Below, piece after piece: positions 44,406 to 56,133 of a stretch of 64,000 nt of DNA. Position 1 is the stretch's first letter. The number at the start of each line of letters is the position of its first letter. Made by a program: the position numbers and the translations under genes. Origin of the DNA: Diorhabda sublineata (Eukaryota; Arthropoda; Insecta; Coleoptera; Chrysomelidae); assembly GCF_026230105.1 (NCBI RefSeq), contig NC_079482.1, positions 16,616,001-16,680,000 on the forward strand, given 5' to 3'. The notes under the pieces were generated by a model, which was not told where the DNA came from, did not search any database, and was given only the letters and a program-made list of their open reading frames with translations.

Positions 44406-44787
44406 CGCAAAAAGAACGCATGAATTTCAAAGCGGTATAATTTGCTTTATTTTAGAAGTTTACTTCAGACAGATAGCGTCCTTTTGTGCAACAGCGACCA
44501 AGCGACTTCTGCTTTATAACTGATCCAATTGTGTGAGAAGAGACAACCCAACGAGGTATTTTATTGCGATCAGGTATCGAACCACGTGAGGAAAAGCCGT
44601 TGAACAGTAATAACAGTTTCATTACTTTTAAAAAAATGTTCAACACCTAAAATGCATTGCGCCACGGTCCACTGCGCATTTGCTACTAAAACTGGACGCT
44701 CTAACCCACAAAACAACTAGCCTGCGCCCCTTCAATCCGCTCCATCCACTCTCATTACTCATCTCAAGCTCATGCGTTCTTTTTGCG
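44406..44787. repeat. 18-bp perfect inverted repeats flanking a transposase N-terminal fragment
   Basis: CGCAAAAAGAACGCATGA at 44406-44423 and its exact complement at 44770-44787, 346 bases apart. Between them, on the minus strand, is the HTH fragment described next. They may be ends of a deletion derivative or a local inversion. Confidence 0.5.
44452..44650 (-). pseudogene. Transposase N-terminal HTH fragment (FQQDGAT-type family)
   Basis: The minus strand reads VEHFFKSNETVITVQRLFLT, then after a frame change SIPDRNKIPRWVVSSHTIGS and VIKQKSLGR. This matches the N-terminal helix-turn-helix region of the insect transposases that begin with a YVEA/F-yi--N-S---TQR-FR--F block followed by P-R-TILRWV--FR-TGS--KKP-GRPRT. 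The catalytic part is absent. The same transposase type is represented by its C-terminal part at 372-665. Confidence 0.55.
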
Positions 44788-45630
44788 CCATCCATTATAT
44801 GACTATTGAGTAATGATACGACTAATGCTAATTCTAGCAAACTGCAGCTGCTCCTCGACCTGTTGAACATATATAAGTGTGATGACCGTTCCTCCAATTT
44901 AGGATGACTAAAAAGCAAACCGTTCAGTGACAGTCGATTGGTATGTGCACTAAAAATGCATTGTTAAAAAAAGTCTCCGAGAATAAAAAGAATAAAGTTT
45001 TGAGTATTCCTAACGGTTTAATGAATAGCGTAATATATCCGAAGATAATCTGTCCTCAGAACAAATCTTACAAGAAAAACCTTACAGAAATGGCAAATTA
45101 TTCAGTGCTGATCAATGTTTGAGCATTCGAGGCTTTATGTGAGAATGTAAGGAAAAAATACCAGATTTAAGGAAGACCAAACCAGATCTGGCCTACTGTC
45201 ACTTTATTTAATTTCAAGAAAACCACAGGAAAAAAGAGACTTTCAGTTTATTGCTTTCCACAATGGAGTCGTATGATAGATACAATTTGTTTCTTATAGC
45301 TTTTTAATAAATGAAAGTTCAATAACTGTTTTCGTTACGTCAATGTATGTTACATAATTTGAAAATGCGATGCAATGAATCCATGTTTGTTTTCTCTCAT
45401 ATATGAAAATTTAAAACACGCGGCAACACGACCTTCTAAAGCAACCTCGTAATTGTAGTGTGTTTGGTACTTTGTATATCTGGAATAGTCTTGATCATTT
45501 TAATACGAGCTTCGATATGGGTCTGCAAATTAATGGAGTAAATCAAATTTTGTGCTTTAATGGAACTCGATCAATAACTTCCGTACTAATTATTTATTTA
45601 TAATGATTTTTAAAAAAGGGTTTGAGTGAA
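44788..45630. other. AT-rich DNA without recognisable gene
   Basis: Nothing recognised; the first 150 bases (minus strand) may be the non-coding 5' part of the transposase fragment. Confidence 0.4.
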
Positions 45631-45633
45631 GTG

Positions 45634-45712
45634 GATACCTGATTTGTTAACTGATGACCAAAAAACATCCAGAATGAACAAGGCCAATTTTATGGTTAAA
45701 TAATTTTATAAA
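45634..45712 (+). pseudogene. Short mariner transposase fragment (WVPHxLT region)
   Basis: Reads VKWIPDLLTDDQKTSRM before a stop. This corresponds to the mariner motif (R/K)WVPH-LT-(D/E)(D/H)QK--R. Only about 26 codons are readable and no catalytic motif follows, so it is a small remnant. Confidence 0.4.
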
Positions 45713-46214
45713 GAACGTAGCCAGTGTTTTTCACATTTTCATGAAACCTGAAACCAAGAAGTAGTCGAGGGTTGGGAACGGTCTTAAAATTTCAATGCTC
45801 ACGCATTCTGCACGAAAAGCCGTTGTGCGATTACATTGGAAAATCCAAGACCAGTGATTGTAGACTAATCTATGACAAAATTCCTGTTTCTGCTTACAAT
45901 GCTATGAGAACTAAGAACATTTTTGCCGAACAAGATGTTAACTTGCTTTATTTATTCCCGACATTTGAGAAAAAGCATTTGAACTTAATAGAGAATATTC
46001 AAACAAATTTTACGCCATAATATTTCAGTGTTTGAATATCTAGTAATTACATGGTTTACATTGTCACTCAGTATTGTATATTACGAAGGCCAATATAAGA
46101 TATACTTTATAATCAATCAAGATTATTAACAAGAACGTTTTATGAATGTACACGTAGTTATCTATCTGTCCTTAGAATCCCATAAGAAGTATTGTAACAC
46201 GTTAATAATAAGTT
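45713..46214. other. Open frame of unknown nature, otherwise AT-rich
   Basis: A plus-strand frame at 45772-46020 (82 codons) contains ILHEKPLCDYIGKSKTSD, which looks more protein-like than its surroundings, but I cannot place it in a family. No splice signals were found that would make it an exon. Confidence 0.3.
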
Positions 46215-46320
46215 TTAGTTTACCTTCAGTTTCTGAAGACGTTAACTTTGTTACCAGACAGTGTAATTGAGAGTGTTGGTGTAGTGGTATTGTAGACAGT
46301 TTGAATATCACCAACAGTTC
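46215..46320 (+). repeat. Dispersed repeat family R2, copy 3
   Basis: TACCTTCAGTTTCTGAAGAC, then GTTAACTTTGTTACCAGACA and GTGTTGGTGTAGTGG. It is collinear with copy 1 at 4760-4860 and shares the inner part of the 33540-33665 hairpin. Non-coding. Confidence 0.5.
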
Positions 46321-46915
46321 AGAAAGTTTCAACTAAGTTCATGACAACCTGATTTAAAACCTTTTCCGATCTACATCTGGAAGTACTGAAATATATTCTG
46401 TCATTCGTGATTTGATGGAAAGTACGATAGTATTTTATTTCAACCTGAAATTCCGAAATGCGGGTCAGGGTTAAGCATTGATCAATCTCATTTATCCTAA
46501 GGCTGACTTGCATACTTGTGGTCTTAACATCATAGACTGCTTCTATTGGTATTCATGGTACATCAAACCGTAAATCCTCTCATCCACCATTATCATCCAT
46601 GTATGATTATTTAATTATATTTATTATTTTGTTTCTTTGTAATCAACAGTTACAATTAATCTGATTGATTCAAGAGAAAAATAATGAGAAACAAATCGTC
46701 GTGAATTTTCATAGGAAGAGCCAATTCAATTGGTATAAGTGTAATCAATGTTAATCTTATCTCCCGATTTTAGGTATTAAACATTTCTCACCGCTACTAC
46801 AAACATTAAAAAGTTAATTTACGTCGGATTTGTATGTCCATAACATAAAAAGGGTGGAAGTGTTAATTCTCCTTCTCTCATATTTCTATTAAACACAAAT
46901 AGAAAAGTCGGTTTA
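46321..46915. other. AT-rich DNA without recognisable gene
   Basis: Nothing recognised. Confidence 0.4.
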
Positions 46916-46917
46916 AC

Positions 46918-47045
46918 AACGGATTCGAACGTCTAGTTGAGAGGCTACATTAGGGACTATAAACTATGTTCGGTTTTGCACTGGTTTCCGACAGGTGGCA
47001 TGGAGAATTAGCAGACCAACCACCATTCCACTACACTACGATTAT
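46918..47045 (-). repeat. Possible tRNA-derived SINE-like sequence
   Basis: On the minus strand GTAGTGTAGTGGAATGG (A-box-like, 47040-47024) and CGTTCGAATCCG (B-box-like, near 46931-46920) occur in the correct order and orientation for a Pol III internal promoter. The spacing of about 100 bases is longer than in a normal tRNA and no cloverleaf could be drawn, so this is not called as a tRNA gene. Confidence 0.3.
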
Positions 47046-47949
47046 ATTTTGATTGATTATTGTATTGTATTCGGAAAAACCAAATATTAATCCAGTTAAT
47101 ACTATTCCAAAGGGGCACTTTTGAATTATTTCTTTAGCTTAGTTTTACATCCTTGCATTGTATTGACCGCCTCATCTTCCTGAAGTGCATTGAAAAGGCA
47201 GAATTTGAATCTGACTAACTATTAGCGATATACGTCATGTAATAACTAATAGAATAATGAATTTATTAATTATAAAACTTGCTAAAGCAAAAGGAGAGTT
47301 GACGATTTTCTGTGAGTTTATAAATGGGAAAGAAGGGTACCTAAATAACTCAAATTAATAATAACGATATTGTGTGACAATGCATTGTTTACAACGAGTG
47401 TCTGACATGAAGGTGTTGAAAGGAAATAGAAGTCATAAATTATCACAGTAGAATTCACCCATGAAATAATCATATTGGTTAGTATGATCACTAAGGAGGA
47501 GATTTTCAATTTTGTTAGTGATATTGATATTTCATTGAATTATATAGGTGGATATGCACACCAGATGATGAGTTTTCATATATATTGAATAAAAGAACCA
47601 AATATATTATTTGGATATATGGGATACACGCAATTATATGACAATTACAATTGCTTTCGATACCTTCGAAAAATAAAATTGATAGTAATGATTCTACAGA
47701 TACAGGAACCAAAATGAAAAGATTTTCTTGAAAAATTGTATTCTATTGAATGTTCAAAAAACATTGTTGAATGACTTGATCGGGTCCTAATCATATGATA
47801 AGATCCTTTCTACCCTGGTAGACCGGTAGGTAAATGCTATCAGATGACGGATAATTTCAACATTAAAAATTATTTATTCCTCTTAAATGGCTGTCTATTA
47901 TCAATTCTCGTGACCTGCGTAATTTATAGGTTATTGAGGTTTGCTGTTT
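47046..47949. other. AT-rich DNA without recognisable gene
   Basis: Nothing recognised. Confidence 0.4.
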
Positions 47950-48235
47950 TTTCTCCTTGTTCGGAGATAAAACGTTAATAACTGCTCAATTATAATTATT
48001 AAACATCTAGAATCTATTATACAACTAAAGAAGTATTATGGAAGAAATATCACACAAAAGTGATAACAATCAAAGGTTCTTGTGGAAAATGTTGTATTTT
48101 TGAAGTTTCCACCGACAGTTGAACGCGACGTTCGGAACCTGTGATCAAAATCTCGTTCTTGGTTAGACCTCGCAATTAGCTGGGTGATTTAACCAAACCC
48201 GGATTATAGTTTCCGAAAACTACTTACAGAAACGC
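47950..48235. repeat. Dispersed non-coding repeat, family R1, copy 2
   Basis: Collinear with 1-270: TTAATAACTGCTCAATTATA, ATCTATTATACAACTAAAG, AAAAGTGATAACAATC, GCAATTAGCTGGGTGATTTA and CCCGGATTATAGTTTCC. Orientation is the same. No coding potential. Confidence 0.6.
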
Positions 48236-50984
48236 GATCCATGAATTTATTTTAGAAATTCCCCTAAAAATGTTTTCGTGGATGTGATAGTATTAATTTT
48301 TAATAAACAAACACGTGATTACAATTAAGCTTAAGTCATAAGTTGAATTTTGATATTTAAAAATAGAATGAAACCGAGACATATGTCACCTCTCATCAAA
48401 ACAAAAATTAATGAATGTGTAGAATGTATTTTTGTATATCCCACGATTTACAGCTCTATCAGTGTTGTCTTTAAACGAGAGTTTTTTCAGAAAATTCAAT
48501 TACAAGAAACACAGTATCTAATCTAAATTAACTATAATCCAAACATGTGGTAATATTTTGGAGTTACTCCATTTTTTTTGTATAATTGGAATTCAAGGAG
48601 TCGATATCGATCAATTTGGGAATCCTACATCTGAATAATAGGTGGGCCTTAACATCGATGAAGCTATCACAATCGTTTGTTATAACGTAAAAGAAATTGG
48701 TCCTCCTGTCAGCCAATACGTAATATGTTTATTTCATCAGAAGAATTTCAAATGAAACTGAGCGCCTTAAATTTTATGGAAAATCAAAGATGACTTCATT
48801 CTATAATATTCACATAATGTACACCATTCAAGATTTTACTTTACAATCGTCTAAAAAGTATTTTATGATGATAATTTAGGCTGTAGATTGTAATTATTAG
48901 TTATATTAGTTATTATGGAAGAAATAGTGTCTGTACACACAGTTTTTAAAAATAAACTCGTTTTTATACCGAGACATAATATCAAATGTTAGGAATGTGA
49001 TCAATTGATTAATAGAATTATGCAAGTTGTTAATGTCACGTCAAATTTTGATACCGAAGACAATATATTGACAATATTGTTACAAACTCGTCCACGACAT
49101 GGACCTTGAAACCAGTCCAGTTCGATTATAATAAAAGAAAAGGTTTGACGGATGCTGCAGTTCTCGGAAAAGTTGTTTACATGTTTTTATATACATAGCG
49201 ACGATTTGTTTATATTGTTTTTCTAGAATTAATTCTTCACTTTCTAGAATCGAATAATCAGAAAATTCTATTTGTTTGAATATTCACTTGTTCATTAGCG
49301 AGAAAGTCAGCAAATAATCTCATGTCTTTCCGAACACATCGGGATAGATAAGTAAATGGGGTATTTAAATAAATTAATATGTTAAAAATTAGGTAAGTGT
49401 CTTAGTGTATAGTTTAGTTACTAGTAAATAGTTTGGAGTACTTAATGTAAGTGTATAAGTAAATTAAGTACCGTTAAAAAGTCATTCAAATAAATTAAAA
49501 GAAAAACTTTGGGATAAGTTATAGTTGAAGTAGATTTTGGTACAAGTACAGTTATTATTTGAAATATTTCTTTCACGATTATTTTGAGAATTTTGAAAAC
49601 TAAATTAGCGTTATTTGGATTCCTTCAAATGGTTTTCACATGGAAGTATCCATAAATTTTTTTGATTACTACTCAATACTCTTCTATTGTCTATATCAAA
49701 AAACGATCAATTTTTTTTTGAGAAATGCCAAGAAATTTCTATTCGGATTTATTACGTGATAATAAGTTTTAGACCGTAAATTGTTCTCTTCCCATTGATT
49801 GCATAAGGTGTAATTTATTAAGTTTCATTAAAATCGTTCTTGAGGGAATCGATTCCATAGATTCACAATGTTAAGTATATATTAATTGATTATTGGAAAT
49901 ATATTTTGAACAAATGACATTTCATTTTAAGTTGATTATTGAATAAAACGAATCCAAGATTCAAAAAATCAATTAAATACTTAATTTATAACAATTCACC
50001 ATCCGAGAGGTGAGGCTGCTTTTTTAATAATTAATTTTAGCATTACTTTTGAAGCATTTACAATTTAAAGAAATTTGAATTTCACAAGAGGGGGAGAAAA
50101 TAAAAACACCAAAATAATTTCTTTAAAATATCTCAAAAACAAAAAAAGATGTGGAAGATGTATATTAAGATTTTCTATTCACTTTTGACGTTGATGCGAT
50201 AATAATTGGAGTATTTACATAAATCAAAATCTAAGATTTTTCTTAATTCATGCAAAAATATTGCTTATAAATTCATTATGGTTCTTTCCTATAGAAAAAT
50301 TTCTTCATCCCACCCTCTTTGGATATATTTCCTCTACAAGGTTACAAGTCAAATTGAATTTAAAAAAAAAACGAAACAAACCAAGGAAGGGGTGAGATAA
50401 GCAATTTTTCTTCGCTTTTTTTCCAGATTTAGTTCAAAAATATTGGCATATTCAAAATATCTTTAAATCGAAATTTCGTTTATTAAATAATGACTAACTA
50501 ATGAGGTTGTACAACAATAAAGGAGATGGAAGAATCAAATACGATTGTTTAAGGTAAGTGTTTACTGCGCGAGACGCACGTATTTTTTTGAAGTGTGTTC
50601 ACTTGGCGGTACGACACCTCGAACAGTTTATAATAATCAATATTTTTATAAAAATTAATTGAAAAAAATAGGAATATACGATGTATACAATAGAGGACAA
50701 GTATTTGGGGAATTTAGAGCCAGATTTGCTTAAGGACAAAGTAAAGTTTTTTATTATTTTACAATGAATTGTAAGAAATTTGTAGGTCTACTTATTATAC
50801 TGCAACGTGGATCAATTAGAAACAACCCAATATTCCGACGGGTAAAAGGACAATTTACAGTTACTTTGTAGACAGTTTATTTTTATAAAGGAAAAATGGA
50901 GTCGGTTGTACTTTCCGTTAGGCTGCTAATTAGAGGACACGTTGTATTGTTCGCTGCATTTAAAACAGTGCGAAGCATACGGTT
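48236..50984. other. AT-rich DNA without recognisable gene
   Basis: Includes TTAAGTA/TAGTTTAG-rich low-complexity sequence around 49370-49510. No exon, transposase motif or inverted repeat recognised. Confidence 0.4.
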
Positions 50985-51579
50985 CAAGGTACAAACAGAA
51001 TTACTGTTCAAGAGTTCGATTTCCTATCCAAACTAAAATATCAAGTAATAAGTGTGTTTACGTTTACAGAAGCATCTAACCAAAATGCTGGAATTGATCT
51101 ATAACTTAAATAATTTTCACTAATCTACAATGATATTTAACTCTACTCGTGAACTGTAAACTGAATGTTTATGTACACAATAGATAACTTAGCTTTTGGG
51201 TTTCAAGGTGATTAATTGAATTTTTGGAAAAAAATGCGGATTCGATTATTGTTTACTAGAAACTAAATTTAAATCTCATAACGATCCAAGAATATTTGTT
51301 TTGTCATCAAAGTTATTATTTTTTCGTAATAAAAAAATTTATTAAATTAAGTGGGAAAGAAAGGTATCTGTGTAAAATTAACCTACGAAAGATGGTTAGT
51401 TTTGTTAAACAGAATACTCCTTTAAACAGAATAGAATATTGGGAACAAAAAATACATCCAAATTTTGAAGTTTGAAAAAGATTTGAGGTGTTTTAAGTAT
51501 CTAAGTTCCAAATCAGAATTATGCCCTGACATCGTCCATTCACACAAACAAACAAGCAACAAAGTAAAGTGAGTAAAAG
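50985..51579 (+). repeat. Dispersed module R3, copy 1
   Basis: Collinear with 57528-57884. Shared blocks include AAAATATCAAGTAATAAGTG near the start and AGAATATTGGGAACAAA with ACATCCA in the middle. Both end with AAAGTGAGTAAAA, which looks like a splice donor (GTGAGT). The corresponding start codon here is followed at once by a stop (ATGCCCTGA). Length differs from copy 2 by about 240 bases. Confidence 0.5.
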
Positions 51580-52884
51580 AATATAATTAAGAATAAAAAC
51601 ATAACATTGGTCAATTTTTTTCTCAGAATTCATTAACTCCAGAATAAAACTATAGGATACTAAGTACTTTTTTATTTTCTAAAACTAAATCAAGTAAAAA
51701 AAAATTGATAATAAGGGTTGCTACTTATTCCCCTCATAATATAACAGGGATTTTGAAAAATTTTTGATGGTTATGCCTTGCGTGAGAATTATAAAATTAT
51801 GTTCATATCTTTAACTGAGAAAAAAAATTAAACTTACTCACTAATTTTCAAGAGTGATAGGATAAAGGAAAGTCAGCATAATTTTATGAGGGCAATCCCA
51901 ACTTTTATCGCTTGAATTTAAAAACACTCAGTACATTCAACTGCTTTTCAAGAGGATTTAAATAAAATTTTAAACTCTATATTTTTGATTTAAAACTTTC
52001 TTCCGTATCTTTTTATGTTTTCGAGATATTTCAAGAAACTGGTTCTATGGTAGTCTCTAATTAATTTTCACCTTAAAATTTATATCCAGCATTTTTTAAT
52101 GATAAATCTCCTTATATTGGAAAATTTGAATAGTTATCAAGTGAAAATTATTTGGATCCAAATTTTAAAATATTGTGGTTTAAGTTCAAAATATGACATA
52201 CAAATATATAATCATTTCAAAACGATGGACAAATCTCTGACAAAAAATTATAGGCACACACAACATGCAATTATTAACATAAAAATCTCTTTGACGTACC
52301 CCTTAACGTATCATACAAATATGTATATAAATATTAATATCTATGAAAACTATTTGTATATGATTATTGCTATATATTTCCTGTGGTAAACAACGTAAAT
52401 TTCTCTATAAAACACAACATAAAAGGAACATACGACTTTGCAGGATAACGGCTTGTTTATTTTCGTTTACAACCAAATACCAAACTTTATGGAACGTGGG
52501 AACACATTAAACCAATTGAAATATTTGACTGTAATTCAGTTCATAATATCTGTGCTGAAGGTATGGTTTAATTGAAGCTGGTACATTGACTTAAGATAGT
52601 AAGTTCAACCAATACTGATGTACTCAAAAAATGACAAAAATACGGTTAAAAATAGTTTTTTACTCATAAGTATTGTTCACTATAACGAATTGTGATCTTC
52701 ATCCAAATATATATTAATTGAGGTGAATGTCAATTGTATTAGATTTTGCATATTCTGTTAAATCATACTATCTATCAATAAGACATCGTTCAACTTATAT
52801 AGGACACTACAAATGATATATTGTCATATGTTGAACATCTTAATTGACCAATTATCCTTAGGTAAAGTATTGATTCAGATTTAG
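51580..52884. other. AT-rich DNA without recognisable gene
   Basis: A 96-codon open frame (52099-52389) is Ile/Asn/Tyr-rich and shows no motif. Nothing else recognised. Confidence 0.4.
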
Positions 52885-53190
52885 ATTGGATGATTTGAAT
52901 GCAAAAATCAAGGAAAAACGGCCTCTTATGTTGGAGAAAAAACACTGTTTCACCAAGGCAATACACCTATGGTAATGATTGTTAAATTGAATGAATAACA
53001 CTTCGAATTGCTTTCTTAACCACCGTATAGTCCAGATTTTGCCCCCAGTGACTACTGTCTATTAGCTGATTTCAAAAAAATGCTGACCGGTAAGAAATTC
53101 AGCTTAAATGAAGAAGCACTTGAAGAAACTGAAGCCTATCGATAAATTGGAGAAGCGTTGGAATGATTAATTTTTGGCAAAACATGTCTT
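52885..53190 (+). pseudogene. mariner transposase C-terminal fragment
   Basis: Readable blocks: LDDLNAKIKEKRPLM; LEKKTLFHQGNTP (normally LFHQDNAP, so the second catalytic Asp is Gly); HFELLS-PPYSPDFAPSDYC (third Asp kept); LLADFKKMLTGKKFSLNEEA; LEETEAY; and KLEKRWND in a shifted frame. This is the mariner branch whose C-terminus carries GKKF--NEEVI-ETEAYFE. The first half is missing and no terminal repeat was identified. Confidence 0.75.
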
Positions 53191-54766
53191 CTTCTCAGTA
53201 AGTCTCTCTACTTATTGAGTAATGTGATATTGTTATCAATGGAGAGTAGATGAAATTTAATGTCAAGTTGACAAATTGTTTGTAAATCCACATATACTGA
53301 CTTTGTAAGGAGCGACATTTGTCTGGAAACTAGGTACATAGTTTGATAAAAAAAAACAGAAAAACGTTTGTACTTTTGGATGTAAAGAGTCCCAAATCAA
53401 CTTTTGGTGTTGAAATGTTACATTGATATCTATATCTGGGGGAAAAACTGATTTTATTTTAGAGAGTTATTCAACTAAATCGCATTGATTGAGAAAATTT
53501 ACTTTTTTTTTGGTTGTATTTCTATAGAATAAATTCATGTGATTCCACATCGTGAGAATAAGATACATATTTGGAAATATTATTATGAGAAAAAATTGGA
53601 TAGGCAGAACGATTACAAAGTTCATTAGTGATCTTCTGTATCCTCTATTCATAGATTTTTCCTGCAATAGAAAAAATTCCAATCTCATAGATATTTTAGA
53701 TGTCGTCATGAAGTAAAATGAGAAAGCAATATTCTCTATGCCTTCGGAAAATAGAAATCCAAAGAATAATACATTTACTAAACAATCAATTGAGAATACT
53801 AGAATATTAATTTGAAAGCTGGAATTTAACTTAAGTATATAGGAAAATTTTACGTTTAGAAGTAACTAGCTGAGAAAAAAAGAAATGAAAAAGAAATAGC
53901 TAAAAAACGGTTACGAAAAAGATAATGGCGATAATAGAAGTAATAATAACTAATTTATGATTAAACCTAGACAAATAATCAAACCTCATTCATTCAAACA
54001 AATCGAATTAATTAATGATGGAGCAATGGACATGTGTAAGTAAAATACTATTTGTAAAATATTTTTAACCAATTGATTCCTATATTTTCTAAAAATTTCC
54101 CATTTGTGACATAAAGTTTTTATATCCTATTTGGATGTATGCCGAAAATAAACAGTTGTGGTGTGGCAACGGTGGTCTCACTACTTTAATCGGCAAATCT
54201 GGTCAGTGAACAATAACACTCTGTATATATTAATTCAAACCATCCATACCACTAATCCCTGCACTCTAATACTGCAAAGGTACACTATTCCGTCAGAATA
54301 GATGATTCAATGGCGTGGTAAAAATAATGTTTTTGACAAAATTAATAGGAGCGAGTTAAGCATATTTTAGAAAAAAACGAGACCATTTGTGAATTTAAAT
54401 GAAGCATATCTGAAATATTTAAAAAATTTATGGTAATATTTAGATTGCATTTAATTACTAAAAGGCTATAAAAGGAATTATAAAATTTTTGCATAACTTT
54501 CCACTTTATGATTTGTTCTTAATGGTCACTTATGTATATTATATTATGAGAAGAAACTTATTCAACATTCTTGTCATAAAGATACTCGATATGAGTGAAA
54601 CGAATCTTGTATAATTGAAATTACATTATCAAGGATATTTGTGGAATTCTTAATGCATGTAGTTATAGATTATAACAAGGAAAAAATCGCGTGGTCACTA
54701 AAATTACAGTGTTTGTTTAGAAATTCATGCTCTTTCAGAAAATAACAAAATTATATAAATCGTACG
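53191..54766. other. AT-rich DNA without recognisable gene
   Basis: Nothing recognised apart from short open frames. Confidence 0.4.
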
Positions 54767-56133
54767 AGAAAATTTTTTCTAGAGCTGTCAAAACCTAATT
54801 TTCAGGCAATTTCCTTTGAAAATCACTTTTTAAACAAGATGGACGACCACGGGAGTGTTACCGACCCGCAATGCAACAGGTGATTGCATGGTGCTGTAAA
54901 AATTTTTAAAAATTGTCCTCTTTTGAGTTTTCAAAATTTAATTTTTTGAAAATTTATTCTGCCGTTCTTCAAAGGAGAAAACAACTACTTTCCTGGCTAA
55001 TGCCTCGACAAATATTGAATAATTGTTTTATCTTTCGAAGAACAGCCGAATAAATTTCCAAAATATTAATTTCGAAATTATTTCAGAGGTAGAAATCCTT
55101 TATTTTGATGTATTTTACACACCTCATTTACCATCGTAATCTTTATTATCGGTGACTATGCTAGATTTCTACCTGACCAGTAGTTCGACGTTGGTATGTT
55201 TAACTACATGTACCAAATAACGACGCGACGCTTTCACGTAGTCTTCAATTCGGGTCTCAAGCTCGAACGGTGATTGTTAAACTGTTCTAATGAGACGTAA
55301 TAACGTCGAAACTAGACAGTAGTTACAGGATCTCGTTGCAATTACGAGCCATTGGGGATGTTAATATTGACAAAAAGGTCGATTGACATCACGCTCTTCA
55401 GAGGAGTTGTAATTCAATATTCTTCGAGGCATTAGCCAAGCAAGTACTTCTTCCATACGATAATCCTTCACGAATTCCGATAAATCTATTATAGAGAAGG
55501 GGTATCAACATGATTTCCGTCATAGTCCTCCGCTTGTGTCACTTTCTCCGGGTTTATCTACAGCGAACCATCTTAAGGATCCTCAGAGGCGCAGAGTGAG
55601 CGACAACATAAACGTAGTAACAGGTGACTGATGATTTTAAAACGTAAATATTAGCTCTAACATCTCTGTGAGATCGAATTGCCAATGTAGGTCTTTCTCC
55701 ACCCTCCCGCTTATTCACCCCCCTCGTGTTAATGACCATACAACAGCAACAGCACAGTTATAAGGCATTTAAGTTTGGCATCATGCCAATATAATGTTTT
55801 TTGTTGTATTTCTCGAAAAATCTCAACGTCGTCCGTCATAAATATTCATGCGACGTACTATTATGATTTTGGAAGATGCATACGACTCCAACTGTAGTAG
55901 ACAATAGAGAAAAATGTACCCGTTTGGACAGAGAGCTCAAAATTACACGATTTTTAAGAATTTTGACATCACCATACATATAACCTGTTGCTTTCTGGGT
56001 CGGGAACTTCCTTGCAGTCTTCCGTCTTGGTTCTGTAATGCCAAGTACCTAAGACACCTACTAATGATGACCGGTCAAAAATGATTGTCAAAGGAAATTT
56101 TCTCAAAATTAAGCTTCGACAGCTCTGGAAAGA
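54767..56133. mobile_element. Complex inverted-repeat (foldback) element
   Basis: Outer arms 54767-54916 and 55949-56133 are inverted, diverged copies of each other (shared blocks AGAGCTGTC, ATTTCCTTTGA, CGACCC then GCAACAGGT, and TTAAAAAT). Nested inside, 54911-54983 and 55022-55095 form a hairpin with TGCCGTTCTTCAAAGGAGAA opposite TCTTTCGAAGAACAGCCG. Its centre, CTTTCCTGGCTAATGCCTCG, recurs inverted at 55412-55447. The part from about 55100 to 56130 reads more like retroelement non-coding or 5' sequence on the minus strand and is less AT-rich than its surroundings. No protein motif is recognised and the family is unknown. Confidence 0.5.

Noticed and set aside
45772..46020. 82-codon frame with LHEKPLCDYIGKSK, loosely like the DY(V/I)GKNEKTK region of CFAP298 proteins
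   Set aside because: Only about a dozen residues resemble my memory of the family, and the conserved continuation (GQGAPAREP) is absent. Too weak to annotate.
54806..54880. Exon-like 75-base stretch with TTTTCAG acceptor, ATG and AACAG/GTGATT donor
   Set aside because: The same stretch recurs, inverted and without an intact frame, at about 55990-56110, so it belongs to the foldback repeat rather than a host gene.
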